DNA from: Solirubrobacterales bacterium 67-14
GTDB lineage: Bacteria; Actinomycetota; Thermoleophilia; Solirubrobacterales; 70-9
NCBI GenBank assembly: GCA_001897355.1
Contig: MKST01000007.1
Span: 449,707 to 513,706 of the forward strand
DNA length: 64,000 bases
Reading direction: 5' to 3'
The notes beneath the pieces were generated by a model. That model searched no databases. It was not told where the DNA came from and saw only the letters and a list, made by a program, of their open reading frames with translations. Shown one piece after another: positions 17,403-25,378 of the stretch. Each line of letters starts with the position of its first letter. Position 1 is the first letter of the stretch. A program made the position numbers and the translations under genes.

Positions 17403-18368
17403 TCAGGTCCGATCGGGCCGCGGATCGGCGGCCCGGAAGGCGAGGTCGGTGACGAGGTTGAGCAGGACCATAACGAGCGCGGCAACGAGCACGAGGCCTT
17501 CAATCACTGGCAGGTCAGATTGGTTGATCGAAGAAGTGACCGCTGATCCGGCCCCGGGCAGGTTGAACACCGTTTCGACCAGGATCACGTTGCCGGCCAG
17601 AATCAAGCCGAGGTCAAGGCCGGCCAGACCGAGGATCGGGGTGAGCCCGGTGCGGGCGGCATGCCGCCAGACGACGGTCTGTTCACCGAGCCCTCTGGCC
17701 CTTGCGGCGAACACGTAGGGCGCCCGGAATTCACTCCTCATGGCCGACCGGGTCAGGCGATAGTAGATGGCGGCCGAGGTGAGTCCGAGGACCAGCACCG
17801 GGAGGATCATCGCCGCGAGCTTGCCGGCGGCTCCCTGCGCATCCTCCCACCCCCCGATCCCGGGCAGTACCGGCAGGAGGCCGACGCCGGCGCCCAGCAC
17901 GAAGATCGCGACGTAGCCGGTCCAGAAGATCGGTGCCGAGATCAGCAGTAGCGACAGACCGCCGGCCAGGCGGTCCCCGGCGGTGCGGCTGTAGCTCGCC
18001 CCGATCACCCCGCCCAGTACCCCGGCGGCGAACCAGACCAGCGCAGCCCCGAAGACCAGCAGCGCGGTGACCGGCAACCGGTCGGCGATCAGGCTCCGGA
18101 CCTCGGTGCCCGACCGGGCGCTTTCACCGAGGTCAAAATGCAGCAAGAGGTCACGGACGTAGATCCCGAACTGGACGTACACCGGCCGGTCGAGTCCCAT
18201 CTCCGACCGGACCCTCGCGATCTGGTCGGGGGTCGCGAACCGTCCGATCCGGAGCGTGGCCGGGTCACCGGAGGGCAGCACCTGGAAGATGAGGAAGACC
18301 AGGAGCACCGCGAAAAAAGCGAAGAAGACTGCCCAGGCCAGCCGCCCCAATATGAACCGTGCCGACAC
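17403..18368 (-). CDS. Peptide/nickel-type ABC importer permease (DppB-like)
   Basis: One of two inner-membrane permeases of a peptide-type ABC importer, 321 residues. DppB-type traits are the N-terminal helix, then VLPSGDPA, MGLDRPVYVQFGIYVRDLL and the late ETVFNLPGAGSAV. The cytoplasmic ATPase-contact loop lies in RLTRSAMRSEFRAPYVFAARARGLGE (split here only by description of its start and end). It begins 1 base after the substrate-binding-protein stop and is the last gene of the transport operon. Confidence 0.92.
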   Translation of the reverse strand: MSARFILGRLAWAVFFAFFAVLLVFLIFQVLPSGDPATLRIGRFATPDQIARVRSEMGLDRPVYVQFGIYVRDLLLHFDLGESARSGTEVRSLIADRLPVTALLVFGAALVWFAAGVLGGVIGASYSRTAGDRLAGGLSLLLISAPIFWTGYVAIFVLGAGVGLLPVLPGIGGWEDAQGAAGKLAAMILPVLVLGLTSAAIYYRLTRSAMRSEFRAPYVFAARARGLGEQTVVWRHAARTGLTPILGLAGLDLGLILAGNVILVETVFNLPGAGSAVTSSINQSDLPVIEGLVLVAALVMVLLNLVTDLAFRAADPRPDRT

Positions 18369-18369
18369 C

Positions 18370-20157
18370 TCAACCTCCCTTCAGGGAGATCATCGGCAAC
18401 GCGGGGGTCGTCGCGGAGCGTTCCAGGACCAGGTTGACGTTGGCAGAGCTGAGGTAGGAGATGTTCAGCCAGACGATCGGGACTGCCGGCGCCAGGCCCG
18501 TTATCTGCCGGTCGATGCGGCCCCAGCTTTGCGCTCTCGCTTCCTCTCCGGTCACCTGCTTGGCCCGATCGATCGCACGGTTGACCGCCGGCACGTCGAG
18601 TAGCGACCAGTTCGAGTTGTTCACGGGCATGATCGCCGCGCCGTTGAAGGTCGGGTCGAGCACGGTCTGGCCGTCCCCGAACTGGCCTACCCAGCCGACG
18701 TCAGGACAGACCGCGACCCGCTTGGCCGGCACGTTGCAATAGGTGGAGTACATCGTGTCCCGCGAAACCTGGACTTCGTCCACGTCGATACCGAGCGACT
18801 CGATCGCCTGGCGCAGGATCTCGGCGAAACGCTTCCCCTGGGTGGTCGTGTCGGTCACCATCACGGGCCGCGCGTCGCCGTCATAGCGGCCGGACGGATA
18901 GCCGGCTCGCCGCATGTACCGGGCGGCCAGCGCGGGGTCTCCCTCCGGAGCGCCGAGGAAGTCGAAACCTGGCCCGGCCACGCCGCCTGCCTCTTCGAAA
19001 CCAGCGACCTCCGGGGGCAGGAAATGAGTGGCAAGGTTGCCGACCGTCTTCCCGCCGATGGCCAGCCGCATGGCGTTGCGGTCTGTTGCGGCGATCACCG
19101 CCCGCCGCACGTTCGGGTCGTCGAACGGCGGCACCTGGGTGTTCAGGCTCGAATAGAGGGCCGCGCTCGAAGGCGCGATCATGAGCTGCTGTGGATACTC
19201 GGTCGCGGCGCTTTCCAAGGCGAGTGGCGGCGGCGGGATGTCGCCGCTCACCATCGACGTCCCCGAAAGGATCTGACGCGACGCGGCCAGCGGGTTCGTG
19301 TAACCGCTCTCCAGATCGATCTCGTCCAGGTAGGCCGGGCGGAAATCGCTGGCCGGCTCCCAGTTGGGGTTGCGGACGAGGGATATGGAGGCCCCTGGTT
19401 TGTACCCGGTCAGCTTGCCCGACGCGTCCTCGGCGACCATGTAGGGACCGCTTGCGACAACGTGGTCACCGTACGCCGACGGAATCGAGCGGTCATAGGG
19501 TCGGGCGTAGGCGCGTGGCACCGGCGCCGTGACCGGGAGAGTGAGCGCAGCTTGGGCGAGCGGCGGCACCGATCCCTTGAACCTGAAGACGATCAGGTTC
19601 GGCGAGGGGCAGCTGATCCCGGCAATGACCGGGGCCCGATGAGGATGCAGCCGTGCCCCCTTCCGGGCCCGCCCCAGGCCTACCAGGCCGTCGAGATAGG
19701 TCACGATCTCGCCGTTGGCCACCCCGGGCATCAGTGACCGCTCGATCGCGTACCTGACGTCGTCGCTGCGAACCCGGCGGTTGACCGGCGGCGAGAAGCG
19801 CACGTCGTCGCGGAGCCGGACCCGCATCACTCGGTGATCGGCATCGACCTCGGGCATCCCGTCGGCCAGGTCCGGCATCAGGGCTGAGCTCGACTCGGAC
19901 GAGATCGCGAGCGGCGCCCGCTGGGTTGCGAAGACCAAGATGAAGGTCGACTGGTTGATCGCCTGGCCGGGGTCAAGCGGTCCGAAATCCCCGTTTCCCA
20001 GGACTCGGAGCCGTCCGCCACGCACCGCGTCAGAGGTGGGCTGGTATCGCGGGGCAAAGTCTTCGGGACCTGAGCCAGAGGATCCGTCGCCGCATCCGGC
20101 CGCCGCGAACGTGCATGCGGCCAGACAGGCCAGCGATGTCACGACGTACTTCTTCAC
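18370..20157 (-). CDS. Peptide-type ABC importer substrate-binding lipoprotein (SBP family 5)
   Basis: The extracytoplasmic binding protein of the importer, 595 residues. The N terminus is a lipoprotein signal with lipobox AAGC (about residue 22), so the mature protein is membrane-anchored. Family-5 features are LDPGQAINQSTF, VRLRDDVRFSPP and DDVRYAIERSL, plus a large C-terminal lobe. The GTG at 20157 overlaps the stop of the upstream permease gene (GTGA) and places the lipobox correctly; the frame is open further upstream without meaning. Ligands are likely oligopeptides, given four secreted X-Pro-peptidase-like enzymes nearby, but this is inference. Confidence 0.9.
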   Translation of the reverse strand: MKKYVVTSLACLAACTFAAAGCGDGSSGSGPEDFAPRYQPTSDAVRGGRLRVLGNGDFGPLDPGQAINQSTFILVFATQRAPLAISSESSSALMPDLADGMPEVDADHRVMRVRLRDDVRFSPPVNRRVRSDDVRYAIERSLMPGVANGEIVTYLDGLVGLGRARKGARLHPHRAPVIAGISCPSPNLIVFRFKGSVPPLAQAALTLPVTAPVPRAYARPYDRSIPSAYGDHVVASGPYMVAEDASGKLTGYKPGASISLVRNPNWEPASDFRPAYLDEIDLESGYTNPLAASRQILSGTSMVSGDIPPPPLALESAATEYPQQLMIAPSSAALYSSLNTQVPPFDDPNVRRAVIAATDRNAMRLAIGGKTVGNLATHFLPPEVAGFEEAGGVAGPGFDFLGAPEGDPALAARYMRRAGYPSGRYDGDARPVMVTDTTTQGKRFAEILRQAIESLGIDVDEVQVSRDTMYSTYCNVPAKRVAVCPDVGWVGQFGDGQTVLDPTFNGAAIMPVNNSNWSLLDVPAVNRAIDRAKQVTGEEARAQSWGRIDRQITGLAPAVPIVWLNISYLSSANVNLVLERSATTPALPMISLKGG

Positions 20158-21062
20158 CGGCTCAGTACCACCTGGCGGACACGCCGCTCCGTCGTCGGTT
20201 CCTCCGTCCGCAAGGCGTCGGCCACGACCGTGAAGGAGACGACCGTGATCAGTAGCGCCACCCCGGGTGCGACCAGATACCACCAGGCGTCTGGGAAGGA
20301 AGCGGCACCGGCCGAGATCATGGCGCCCCAGCTGGGCGTCGTCGTCTCCACCCCAACCCCGAGGAAGGTAAGCGCCGCTTCGGCCATCACGGCCTGCGGG
20401 ATCAGGATCGCCAGGAAGACAGCCAGGGTTCCCGAGAGGTTCGGCAGGACGTCGGCGACGAGGATCCGCCGGGTAGGGATTCCGGCCGCCTGGGCAGCCT
20501 GCACGAAGTCGGCCCGCCTCAGGGTCGCGACCTGGCTACGGACGACCCAGGTGACGATCGGCCAGCTCGCCGCCACGATCACCACGACGACCAGCGGGAT
20601 ACCTGGTTTCAGGGCGCCGCCGACACAGCCTTGACCGACCGAGCAACTGGAGGCGATGCCTGCGGCCAGGACCAGGTAGGGGATGATCAGGAATGCTTCG
20701 GCCAGCCTCGAGATGATCCAGCCGAGGGTGCCACCGCGGAAGCCGGCCAGCAGGCCGAGCGAGGCGCCGATCAGGATGGTCAGCAGCGCGGCCGGCACGG
20801 CGACCAGCATCGCCACCCTGGCGCCGTAGATGGTGCGACTGAGCACGTCCCGCCCCAGACCGTCTACGCCGAGGGGATGACCGGCCTCGGGACCGGCCGG
20901 GGTTCCAAAGACGGGCGAGAGCGCCGAGGTGTCGCGGAAGTTCGGGCCGGGCAGGCCGAGCACGGAAACGAGCAGGGGCGCAAAGATCGCCACCGCGAGT
21001 ATTAGGCAGATCATCCCGAGAGCCAGACGGACCGAACGCTTCACCCCTGCAACTCCTCCCAT
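20154..21062 (-). CDS. Peptide/nickel-type ABC importer permease (DppC-like)
   Basis: The second permease of the importer, about 302 residues. DppC-type traits are the short N-terminal helix and the periplasmic segment HPLGVDGLGRDVLSR, followed by IYGARVAMLVAV. The EAA-type loop ends QAAQAAGIPTRRIL, and ALTFLGVGVETTTPSWG lies near the end. The ATG at 21062 begins MGGVAGVKRS; a GTG at 21044 with GGAGG about 9 bases upstream may be the true start. First gene of the minus-strand operon, divergent from the ATPase genes. Confidence 0.92.
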   Translation of the reverse strand: MGGVAGVKRSVRLALGMICLILAVAIFAPLLVSVLGLPGPNFRDTSALSPVFGTPAGPEAGHPLGVDGLGRDVLSRTIYGARVAMLVAVPAALLTILIGASLGLLAGFRGGTLGWIISRLAEAFLIIPYLVLAAGIASSCSVGQGCVGGALKPGIPLVVVVIVAASWPIVTWVVRSQVATLRRADFVQAAQAAGIPTRRILVADVLPNLSGTLAVFLAILIPQAVMAEAALTFLGVGVETTTPSWGAMISAGAASFPDAWWYLVAPGVALLITVVSFTVVADALRTEEPTTERRVRQVVLSR

Positions 21063-21138
21063 TGCCTGTCGGCACCCATATTAGAGACTGTGCCGTTCTT
21101 CATCCCACCCCGGGCCGTCGTAGGCTCCCCGGAGACCA

Positions 21139-21945
21139 ATGTCCGAAAGAAGCGAACCGATCCTTGTCGTGAACGGCCTCAACCTGTGGCTGGGTCGGGA
21201 CCGTGCCCATGTGGTGCGGAATTTGGATCTTTCCGTGGGCAAGGGCGAGATCCTGGCGATCGCCGGGGAATCCGGCGCCGGCAAGACCCAGGCGGCCGCC
21301 AGCCTGATCGGCCTGGGTGGGAACGGCACTGCGGCCGCGGCCACCGGTCGGATCACCTTCGACGGCGAAACGATCGAGGCCGGTGACTTCAACCGCCTGG
21401 CCCGATTGCGAGGCCGGGGAATGTCGATGGTGACCCAAGAGTCAATGGCTTCGCTCACCCCGGTCCGGCGGGTCGGGGACCTGCTTTCCGAGACGCTCGG
21501 ACAGGTCGGGGGCGGCGAGCAGGGCGAGCGGGCTGCCGAGCTGCTGACCGAAGTCGGATTCGACGACCCGGACCGCGTGCTCACCTCATTCCCACACGAG
21601 CTCTCGGGCGGCATGCGCCAGCGCGTCGCCTTCGCGCTCGCGCTCGCCGCCGAGCCCCGCGTGCTGATCGCCGACGAGCCGACCACCGCCCTCGACCTGC
21701 GCCTGCAGGCGTCGCTGATGTCCCTGATGAGCCGGCTGCGGAATTCCAGGGGAATGTCGATCCTGCTGATCACCCACGACCTGGCCGTGATCGCCCAGTT
21801 GGCGGACCGGGTCCTGATCATGCGGCAGGGAAGCCTGGTCGAGTACGGGCCGACGGACCAGCTTCTTGCCGATCCCACCGAGCCGTACACCCGGCAACTG
21901 GTCGAGCAGAACCGTCACCGGAGGCGGGGCCTTGTCACTGCTTGA
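21139..21945 (+). CDS. Peptide-type ABC importer ATPase 1 (DppD-like)
   Basis: ATP-binding subunit, 268 residues, cytosolic. Walker A is GESGAGKTQ, the signature LSGGMRQRVAFALALA, Walker B VLIADEPTTALD, and the H-loop ITHDLAVIAQLADRVLIM. The C-terminal segment PTEPYTRQLV is typical of the oligopeptide family. GGAG sits 4 bases before the ATG. The end overlaps the next ATPase gene by 14 bases. Confidence 0.93.
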   Translation: MSERSEPILVVNGLNLWLGRDRAHVVRNLDLSVGKGEILAIAGESGAGKTQAAASLIGLGGNGTAAAATGRITFDGETIEAGDFNRLARLRGRGMSMVTQESMASLTPVRRVGDLLSETLGQVGGGEQGERAAELLTEVGFDDPDRVLTSFPHELSGGMRQRVAFALALAAEPRVLIADEPTTALDLRLQASLMSLMSRLRNSRGMSILLITHDLAVIAQLADRVLIMRQGSLVEYGPTDQLLADPTEPYTRQLVEQNRHRRRGLVTA

Positions 21946-22768
21946 GGTATCCGCCCTGACCGTCGCGTTCGAGGCCTCGCGCCGGTCGGAGCCAGAGGTC
22001 ACGGCAATCGCCAATCTCGATCTCGAGATCGGGGCCGGCGAGGTGCTGGCCCTGGTCGGCGAATCGGGTTCCGGCAAGACCACCCTGGCCCGGTCGATCG
22101 TCCGGCTGGTCGATCCGACCCACGGGAGCATCCGCTTCGACGGGGTCGAACTAACCGGTCTCGGGGCCAAGGAACTGGCGGCGGTCCGAGGCCGGATCGG
22201 CTTCGTTATGCAGGATTCGGCTACCGCGCTCAATCCTCGACGGCGCCTCCTCTCGTCGGTTTCCTCACCGCTCGACTCGCAGCGGTCGGTCAGCCGTAGG
22301 CAGAGGGAAGGGCTGGCTCGAGAGGCCCTTCAGCGGGTCGGCCTTCCTGCTGATTTCGGCGAGAAACAGCCCGGCGAGCTTTCCGGCGGTCAACGCCAGC
22401 GGGTCTCGGTTGCCCGGGCGATCGTAACCGGGCCGGACCTGCTGATCTGCGACGAGCCGCTGGCCGGCCTCGACCTGATGACCGAATCGCACATGCTGCG
22501 GGTGCTGAAGGAGGTGACCCATGACACCGCCTGCCTGTTCATCACCCACGACCTCTGCCTCGCGGCGGAGATCGGCGACCGGGTCGCGGTCATGGAGCAG
22601 GGGCGCATCGTCGAGGAGGGACCGGCCGGGGAGGTGCTTTCCCGACCGGCCCATCCACACACGCGGGCACTGATCGAAGCGATCCCGCCGGCCGATCCTG
22701 ACTCGGCCTGGCGGGATCGCCATGGGATCGTCAGATCCGTTCAGCCGCCGTTCGAAGCAGCCACGTAG
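21932..22768 (+). CDS. Peptide-type ABC importer ATPase 2 (DppF-like)
   Basis: The second ATPase, 278 residues. Walker A is GESGSGKTT, the signature LSGGQRQRVSVARAI, Walker B LLICDEPLAGLD, and the H-loop ITHDLCLAAEIGDRV. The C-terminal AHPHTRALIEAIP is the hallmark of DppF/OppF. The TTG at 21932 is chosen because GGAGG lies 7 bases upstream; the frame extends upstream only into the previous gene. The end overlaps the convergent hydrolase gene by 28 bases. Confidence 0.92.
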   Translation: MSLLEVSALTVAFEASRRSEPEVTAIANLDLEIGAGEVLALVGESGSGKTTLARSIVRLVDPTHGSIRFDGVELTGLGAKELAAVRGRIGFVMQDSATALNPRRRLLSSVSSPLDSQRSVSRRQREGLAREALQRVGLPADFGEKQPGELSGGQRQRVSVARAIVTGPDLLICDEPLAGLDLMTESHMLRVLKEVTHDTACLFITHDLCLAAEIGDRVAVMEQGRIVEEGPAGEVLSRPAHPHTRALIEAIPPADPDSAWRDRHGIVRSVQPPFEAAT

Positions 22769-25206
22769 TCCCGGCTGGGCTGGCCGCGCAGCGCGGTCGG
22801 GGGCGGCAGCGGATTGCCTTCCGATGTCTGCCCCGGGACCACCGGCAGGACCAGCTTCGACGGCACGGCGCCGCCGAGGCCGATCGTGTTCTTGGTCTTG
22901 CCCTTCTCGATCGTGTCGAAGTCCCAGATCGTCCGGTCACCGCCGGGCGCCTGGATGTTGATCCGGATCTTCGAGCCGGCCCGGAAGACATGGCCGAACG
23001 GGAAGATCTGGATCCGCTCGTAGTTGTACTTGCCCTTCTTCAGCCAGGCCGCATCCTGCTTGAGGTGGGTCTGGACGGGATCGAAGGCGCTCGACTTCTT
23101 CTTGTCGATCGCCCGGTGCGAGGCCCTGAGCCAGCCGTTCTGGACGTAGGTCTCCTTGCCGTCGGGCCGCACCTCGGTCAGGGTGACCTGGATGTCCGTG
23201 TCCTTCATGCTGGACTTCAGGTACAGATCCAGGCTGGCCGGGCCGGCGGCGAAGACATCCTTCGACAGCGGCTGGGTGATGTACCCGAGGCCCTTGCCGG
23301 CGGCGACCGGCTGCCAGTTGTACGGCGGCTGAGCCAGCCAGGAATCGCCCTGGGCGTTCTCGCCGAGGGTCTTGGCCGGACGGGCCGACGGGTCGGACTT
23401 GTAGCTGTCAGAACCAGACGACGGCTTGCTCGTCGTCAGGGTGCCACCCTTGCCGAGGTAGTACGAGGTCGGCTTGATCGAAGGGATCGGCCAGCTGTTG
23501 AAGTCGGCCTCCCACTTCGCCCCGATCGCGCCCGGGTCTCCCGGAACGGCAGCCCCGTTGTCCATCAGGATCCGGATCCGCGGATCCTTCTCGAAGGTCG
23601 CCTTGGCGGCGGCCACGTTGGCCGGCGTATCCGCCATGTCGGCGAACCGAGTCTGCTGGAGCGGCAGCGATCCGGCATCGGCCAGGAACTTGTAGAGCTC
23701 GCCGCCCAGCGGCAGCACGAACGACGGGACCACCGGGATCCGGTCGGCGACATACAGGTTCATGAACTCAGCCCAGCGCGTGATGATGCTCGGACCGAGC
23801 GAGTCGACGTGAACGCCGTTCTGGAGGGTGACCCAGGCCCGCTTGTTGGTCTTGGGCAGGTTGGCGATCGACTCGGGCCAATGGCCGCCGGTTTGCTCAT
23901 CCTCGAACTGGCCGACCCAGAAGATCGGGACCTTGATGTTCTTCACCCACTTGCCCGGTGAGCGATTCTCGAACAGCAGCGGGGTCCGGAACGGGTTGTC
24001 CTTGATCTGCTTGTTCGCATCCCGGGTCTGCAGCCTCAGCTTCTGGTTGTCGAGGCAGTGCTGCTTGTTCGATTCCCGCGAGATCGGGTCCGTGTCCAGC
24101 GGATCGCCGGTCGAACTCATGATCTTCGCCCAGGGCTGGCCGCCCTCCGGCGCCGGTTCCGCGTCATGCATGCGTTCGGTGATCCAGCTGTAGGCGAACC
24201 CGTTGTTGAAGATGCCTCCCGGGAAGCCGGTCGCCGAGTAGACATCGTCGGTGACCGAGAGTGGTGAGACCGCGGCCAGGTGCGGCGGGTTGGTGCCAGC
24301 CGTGAAGAGCTGGCTGATCCCGGAGAACGAGATGCCGCCCATGCCGACCTTGTGTCCCTTGACCCAAGGCTGCGCCGCAACCGTCTCGACCGCGTCGTAG
24401 CCATCGTAGGTGGTCGGAAGGCCGAACAGGTCGAAGGCACCGCCGGAGCAGCCGGAACCACGCATCTGCACGCTCACCGTCGCGAACTTGAGCAGCGGGC
24501 CGACCACCGAGCCGACCGCGGTCGAGGTCGCCGGAGCGAGGTCGTCACTGGGGCCGCTGCCGCCACCGCCAACCTGATTGATGATCGCGTTGAGAAGGCC
24601 ATGCGGGGCCGCGGTCTGGTAACCGGAGTACTCGATGAAGGTCGGGAACGGTCCATCCGCGAACGAGGTGGCGCCCATCGGCAGGCGGACCGTCATCGCC
24701 AGTTCGGTGCCGTCGCGCATCGTCACGTAGTTGAGTCCCTCGTGGAGGACCTTCTTGTCGTAGAAGGACTGGGGTGGGTTGGCACCGGGCTTGAGGACCT
24801 TGAACGGCTTGGTGCCGATCGACTTCTTCTTGCTCTTGCGGGTGCGGACCGTGAACTTCGCGCCCTGCTTCACGTCGTAGAAGATCTTCGATCCGAACTT
24901 GTCGGCCTTGCCCTTCTTGACGATCCGGTTCTTCTTGTTGACCAGGAGGAGCATGGTCCCTGGCTTCGCACCGGTGACGGTCGCGTCGCCCACGTTGCCC
25001 CGGGCCGAGTAGGGAGCCTTTGCCTTGATCGGCGGCGCCTTCGGAAGCTTCTTCTTCGGCTTCTTGTTCGCCTTCTTCTGCGGCTTCTTCTGCGGATGGT
25101 TCTGCTTCTTCGCCGCGTCGGCCGGCATGGTCAGGACCATGCTCACTCCGAACAAGCCGACGAAGGTCAGCAACAAGGCCGCAAGGCCGCTTCTCGTCCT
25201 GCCCAT
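22741..25206 (-). CDS. Secreted CocE/NonD-type hydrolase, X-Pro dipeptidyl-peptidase (S15) family, copy 1
   Basis: An exported alpha/beta hydrolase of 821 residues. It has a signal peptide (about residues 1-32), a Lys-rich linker, and a small beta domain (ARGNVGDATVTGAKPG) also found in the other three copies. The catalytic domain carries MRGSGCSGGAFDLFG and the nucleophile elbow GMGGISFSG (Ser about residue 290). Likely acid and base regions are FEDEQTGGHW and NGVHVDSLG. A PepX_C jelly-roll domain contains SLDLYLKS, EVRPDGKETYVQNGWLRASHR and APGGDRTIWDFDT. It ends AASNGG. The ATG at 25206 has GGAGGAG 5 bases upstream. Substrate could be X-Pro peptides or esters; family members vary. Confidence 0.88.
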   Translation of the reverse strand: MGRTRSGLAALLLTFVGLFGVSMVLTMPADAAKKQNHPQKKPQKKANKKPKKKLPKAPPIKAKAPYSARGNVGDATVTGAKPGTMLLLVNKKNRIVKKGKADKFGSKIFYDVKQGAKFTVRTRKSKKKSIGTKPFKVLKPGANPPQSFYDKKVLHEGLNYVTMRDGTELAMTVRLPMGATSFADGPFPTFIEYSGYQTAAPHGLLNAIINQVGGGGSGPSDDLAPATSTAVGSVVGPLLKFATVSVQMRGSGCSGGAFDLFGLPTTYDGYDAVETVAAQPWVKGHKVGMGGISFSGISQLFTAGTNPPHLAAVSPLSVTDDVYSATGFPGGIFNNGFAYSWITERMHDAEPAPEGGQPWAKIMSSTGDPLDTDPISRESNKQHCLDNQKLRLQTRDANKQIKDNPFRTPLLFENRSPGKWVKNIKVPIFWVGQFEDEQTGGHWPESIANLPKTNKRAWVTLQNGVHVDSLGPSIITRWAEFMNLYVADRIPVVPSFVLPLGGELYKFLADAGSLPLQQTRFADMADTPANVAAAKATFEKDPRIRILMDNGAAVPGDPGAIGAKWEADFNSWPIPSIKPTSYYLGKGGTLTTSKPSSGSDSYKSDPSARPAKTLGENAQGDSWLAQPPYNWQPVAAGKGLGYITQPLSKDVFAAGPASLDLYLKSSMKDTDIQVTLTEVRPDGKETYVQNGWLRASHRAIDKKKSSAFDPVQTHLKQDAAWLKKGKYNYERIQIFPFGHVFRAGSKIRINIQAPGGDRTIWDFDTIEKGKTKNTIGLGGAVPSKLVLPVVPGQTSEGNPLPPPTALRGQPSRDYVAASNGG

Positions 25207-25331
25207 TTTCTCCTCCAGTTGGTTCCCTAGTTGGTCGATCGCGGACCCATCCTCCGCGAGTCCGCGATTACTATAACCCAATCGAGTACTCGAAGTTTCT
25301 TGAGCAACTGGAATGTTTCCGGAGTGCACGC

Positions 25332-25357
25332 AAAAGGGCCGCCCGCGGGCGGCCCTT
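25332..25357 (-). terminator. Rho-independent terminator of hydrolase copy 2
   Basis: Perfect stem aagggccgcc/ggcggccctt (25334-25357) with loop cgcg, and four T residues at its 3' side on the minus strand. It lies about 20 bases past the stop of the gene at 25379. Confidence 0.8.
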
Positions 25358-25378
25358 CGAGTTCGTTGCGTTTCGGGC